The notes under the pieces were generated by a model. That model was not told the origin of the DNA. It ran no database searches and worked only from the letters and a program-made list of their open reading frames with translations. 6,878 bases of DNA from JBKJUK01 sp046590705 (GTDB lineage: Bacteria; Acidobacteriota; Thermoanaerobaculia; Gp7-AA8), in contig JBKJUK010000151.1 of the NCBI GenBank assembly GCA_046590705.1, positions 1-6,878 of the forward strand, read 5' to 3'. Every line of letters starts with the position of its first letter. Position 1 is the stretch's first letter. A program made the position numbers and the translations under genes. This document shows positions 6,222-6,878 of the stretch, one piece after another.

Positions 6222-6605
6222 TCAGGGCTTTATCGGCTCGGCTTTCGGAGGGAACTTTCGATGGGTCTCGTCGCAATCTGCGCATTTCATTTTCACCTCG
6301 CCGGTCTGCGAGCCAACGGCCACCCGAAAACCAGAGTTTCCGCAGGAGGGGCAGGAAGGGGAGCCGACATTGGCACTGCGGTTTCTCTGGCCGGTACCGT
6401 CGGGATGCGCCAGTCGCTTATTCAGGGCTCTCACCTTTTCGGCTAAGTCTTCGGTAGTTCGCATTGACTCGGTGCGTTCGTCCCTCAGGCGGTCGATGAG
6501 TTCACGCCGTCGTTTGAGATCCTGCTCGATGCGATCGAGAAAGTCGTCAGCCACGTCAGCCGGAATTGCGAGAATCCTGCCGAAGATGCCCCTTCCGAAA
6601 ACCAA
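6222..6605 (-). CDS. Hypothetical coiled-coil protein with C-terminal zinc ribbon
   Basis: 127 residues from TTG 6605. A charged helical region at about 18-66 (DDFLDRIEQDLKRRRELID...) looks like a coiled coil. It is followed by a polar linker and a four-Cys zinc ribbon: Cys85 and Cys88 (CPSCGN), then Cys108 and Cys111 (CADC), 19 residues apart. The tail is proline/lysine-rich. No family is recognised; zinc ribbons of this type serve as structural or nucleic-acid-binding modules. The start is uncertain: no ATG occurs before residue 48, no good ribosome site precedes the TTG, and GTG at codon 18 is an alternative. It points the same way as the cus genes, with an 83-base gap to the Cys-rich gene, so it may be a separate unit. 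No hydrophobic segment is seen, so it is probably cytoplasmic. Confidence 0.6.
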   Translation of the reverse strand: MVFGRGIFGRILAIPADVADDFLDRIEQDLKRRRELIDRLRDERTESMRTTEDLAEKVRALNKRLAHPDGTGQRNRSANVGSPSCPSCGNSGFRVAVGSQTGEVKMKCADCDETHRKFPPKAEPIKP

Positions 6606-6635
6606 ATGTAGGGAGACCAGGTCCGAATGGGACTA

Positions 6636-6878
6636 AATACGGAAACTTTGAGCAGCCTGACCCGCGGAGAAGTGCACAGGGAAGCGTAATCTTGAGAAGC
6701 AGACCACCCCAGCGTGGCGACTACGGAAAGAGACAGGATTGCCTGTGCTCCACAGCAGAGCCGTCATCCCGAGCCTCGGACCGCGCTGCGCGGCGACTGA
6801 GAGAAAGAAACGAGATCGCCGAGGAGTCGTCATCCTATCGGTGGGATGGGTGGGTGCGAGGGATGTACCGCGCTAATC
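6636..6878. other. Non-coding right end with short hairpins, possible dispersed intergenic repeat
   Basis: I see no convincing gene. A 66-codon minus-strand frame here reads RGPRLGMT, a peptide often produced by spurious frames over intergenic repeats. Short hairpins are visible: CCGCG-CTG-CGCGG (6781-6793) and CATCC with GGATG (6831-6848). CGTCATCC occurs twice, near 6761 and 6828. This could hold the promoter of the zinc-ribbon gene, but no clear -35/-10 pair is present. Confidence 0.4.

Noticed and set aside
5968..6636. 222-codon plus-strand frame over the Cys-rich and zinc-ribbon genes
   Set aside because: Its product is Arg/Ser-rich without domains, whereas the minus-strand frames show a signal peptide and a zinc ribbon. 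Both minus-strand genes explain the region better.
6621..6645. Possible Rrf2-type operator (GGGACTAAATACGGA) upstream of the zinc-ribbon gene
   Set aside because: Only a half-site-like match with an imperfect TCCGAAT/ATACGGA dyad; too weak to call without other copies in the genome.
6633..6833. 66-codon minus-strand frame at the right end
   Set aside because: The peptide resembles a spurious translation of intergenic repeat sequence and has no ribosome site or domain.

Overview
The window comes from a GC-rich Gram-negative bacterium, because it encodes a three-part envelope efflux pump that needs an outer membrane. Codon use, TTG starts, a dispersed palindromic repeat family and a small Cys-rich secreted protein ahead of the pump are the style of Acidobacteriota-like genomes. 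That placement is a weak inference; no rRNA or marker gene is present.

The main content is a heavy-metal RND efflux operon of the Cus (Cu+/Ag+) type, transcribed leftward on the minus strand. In transcription order it holds a possibly separate coiled-coil/zinc-ribbon protein (6605-6222), a secreted Cys-rich small protein (6138-5791), a TolC-family outer-membrane channel (cusC-like, 5723-4395, TTG start behind a GGAGG ribosome site), a periplasmic adaptor with an N-terminal metal-binding domain (cusB-like, 4395-3061, TGATG-coupled to cusC), and the inner-membrane pump (cusA-like, from 1727, running off the left edge after 575 codons). In CusA, Asp405 and several metal-relay methionines can be placed by register with E. 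coli CusA, which supports monovalent copper/silver rather than zinc/cobalt/nickel as substrate.

The operon is split between cusB and cusA by 1333 bases that hold no pump gene. Inside is an IS200-like HUH/Y1 transposase (2216-2668, plus strand, opposite to the operon) bracketed on each side by a composite of GC-rich hairpin repeats. The repeats keep an exact 72-base register. They lie in forward orientation on the left of each composite and inverted on the right, giving the layout [A...B] transposase [A...B]. Two nested pairs of 27-base inverted repeats, each matching at 26 of 27 positions by eye, frame the transposase and the whole module. This REP/REPIN-like module is the most unusual part of the window.

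The right end (about 6636-6878) has no convincing gene. It holds GC-rich hairpin-like intergenic sequence that resembles a dispersed repeat.
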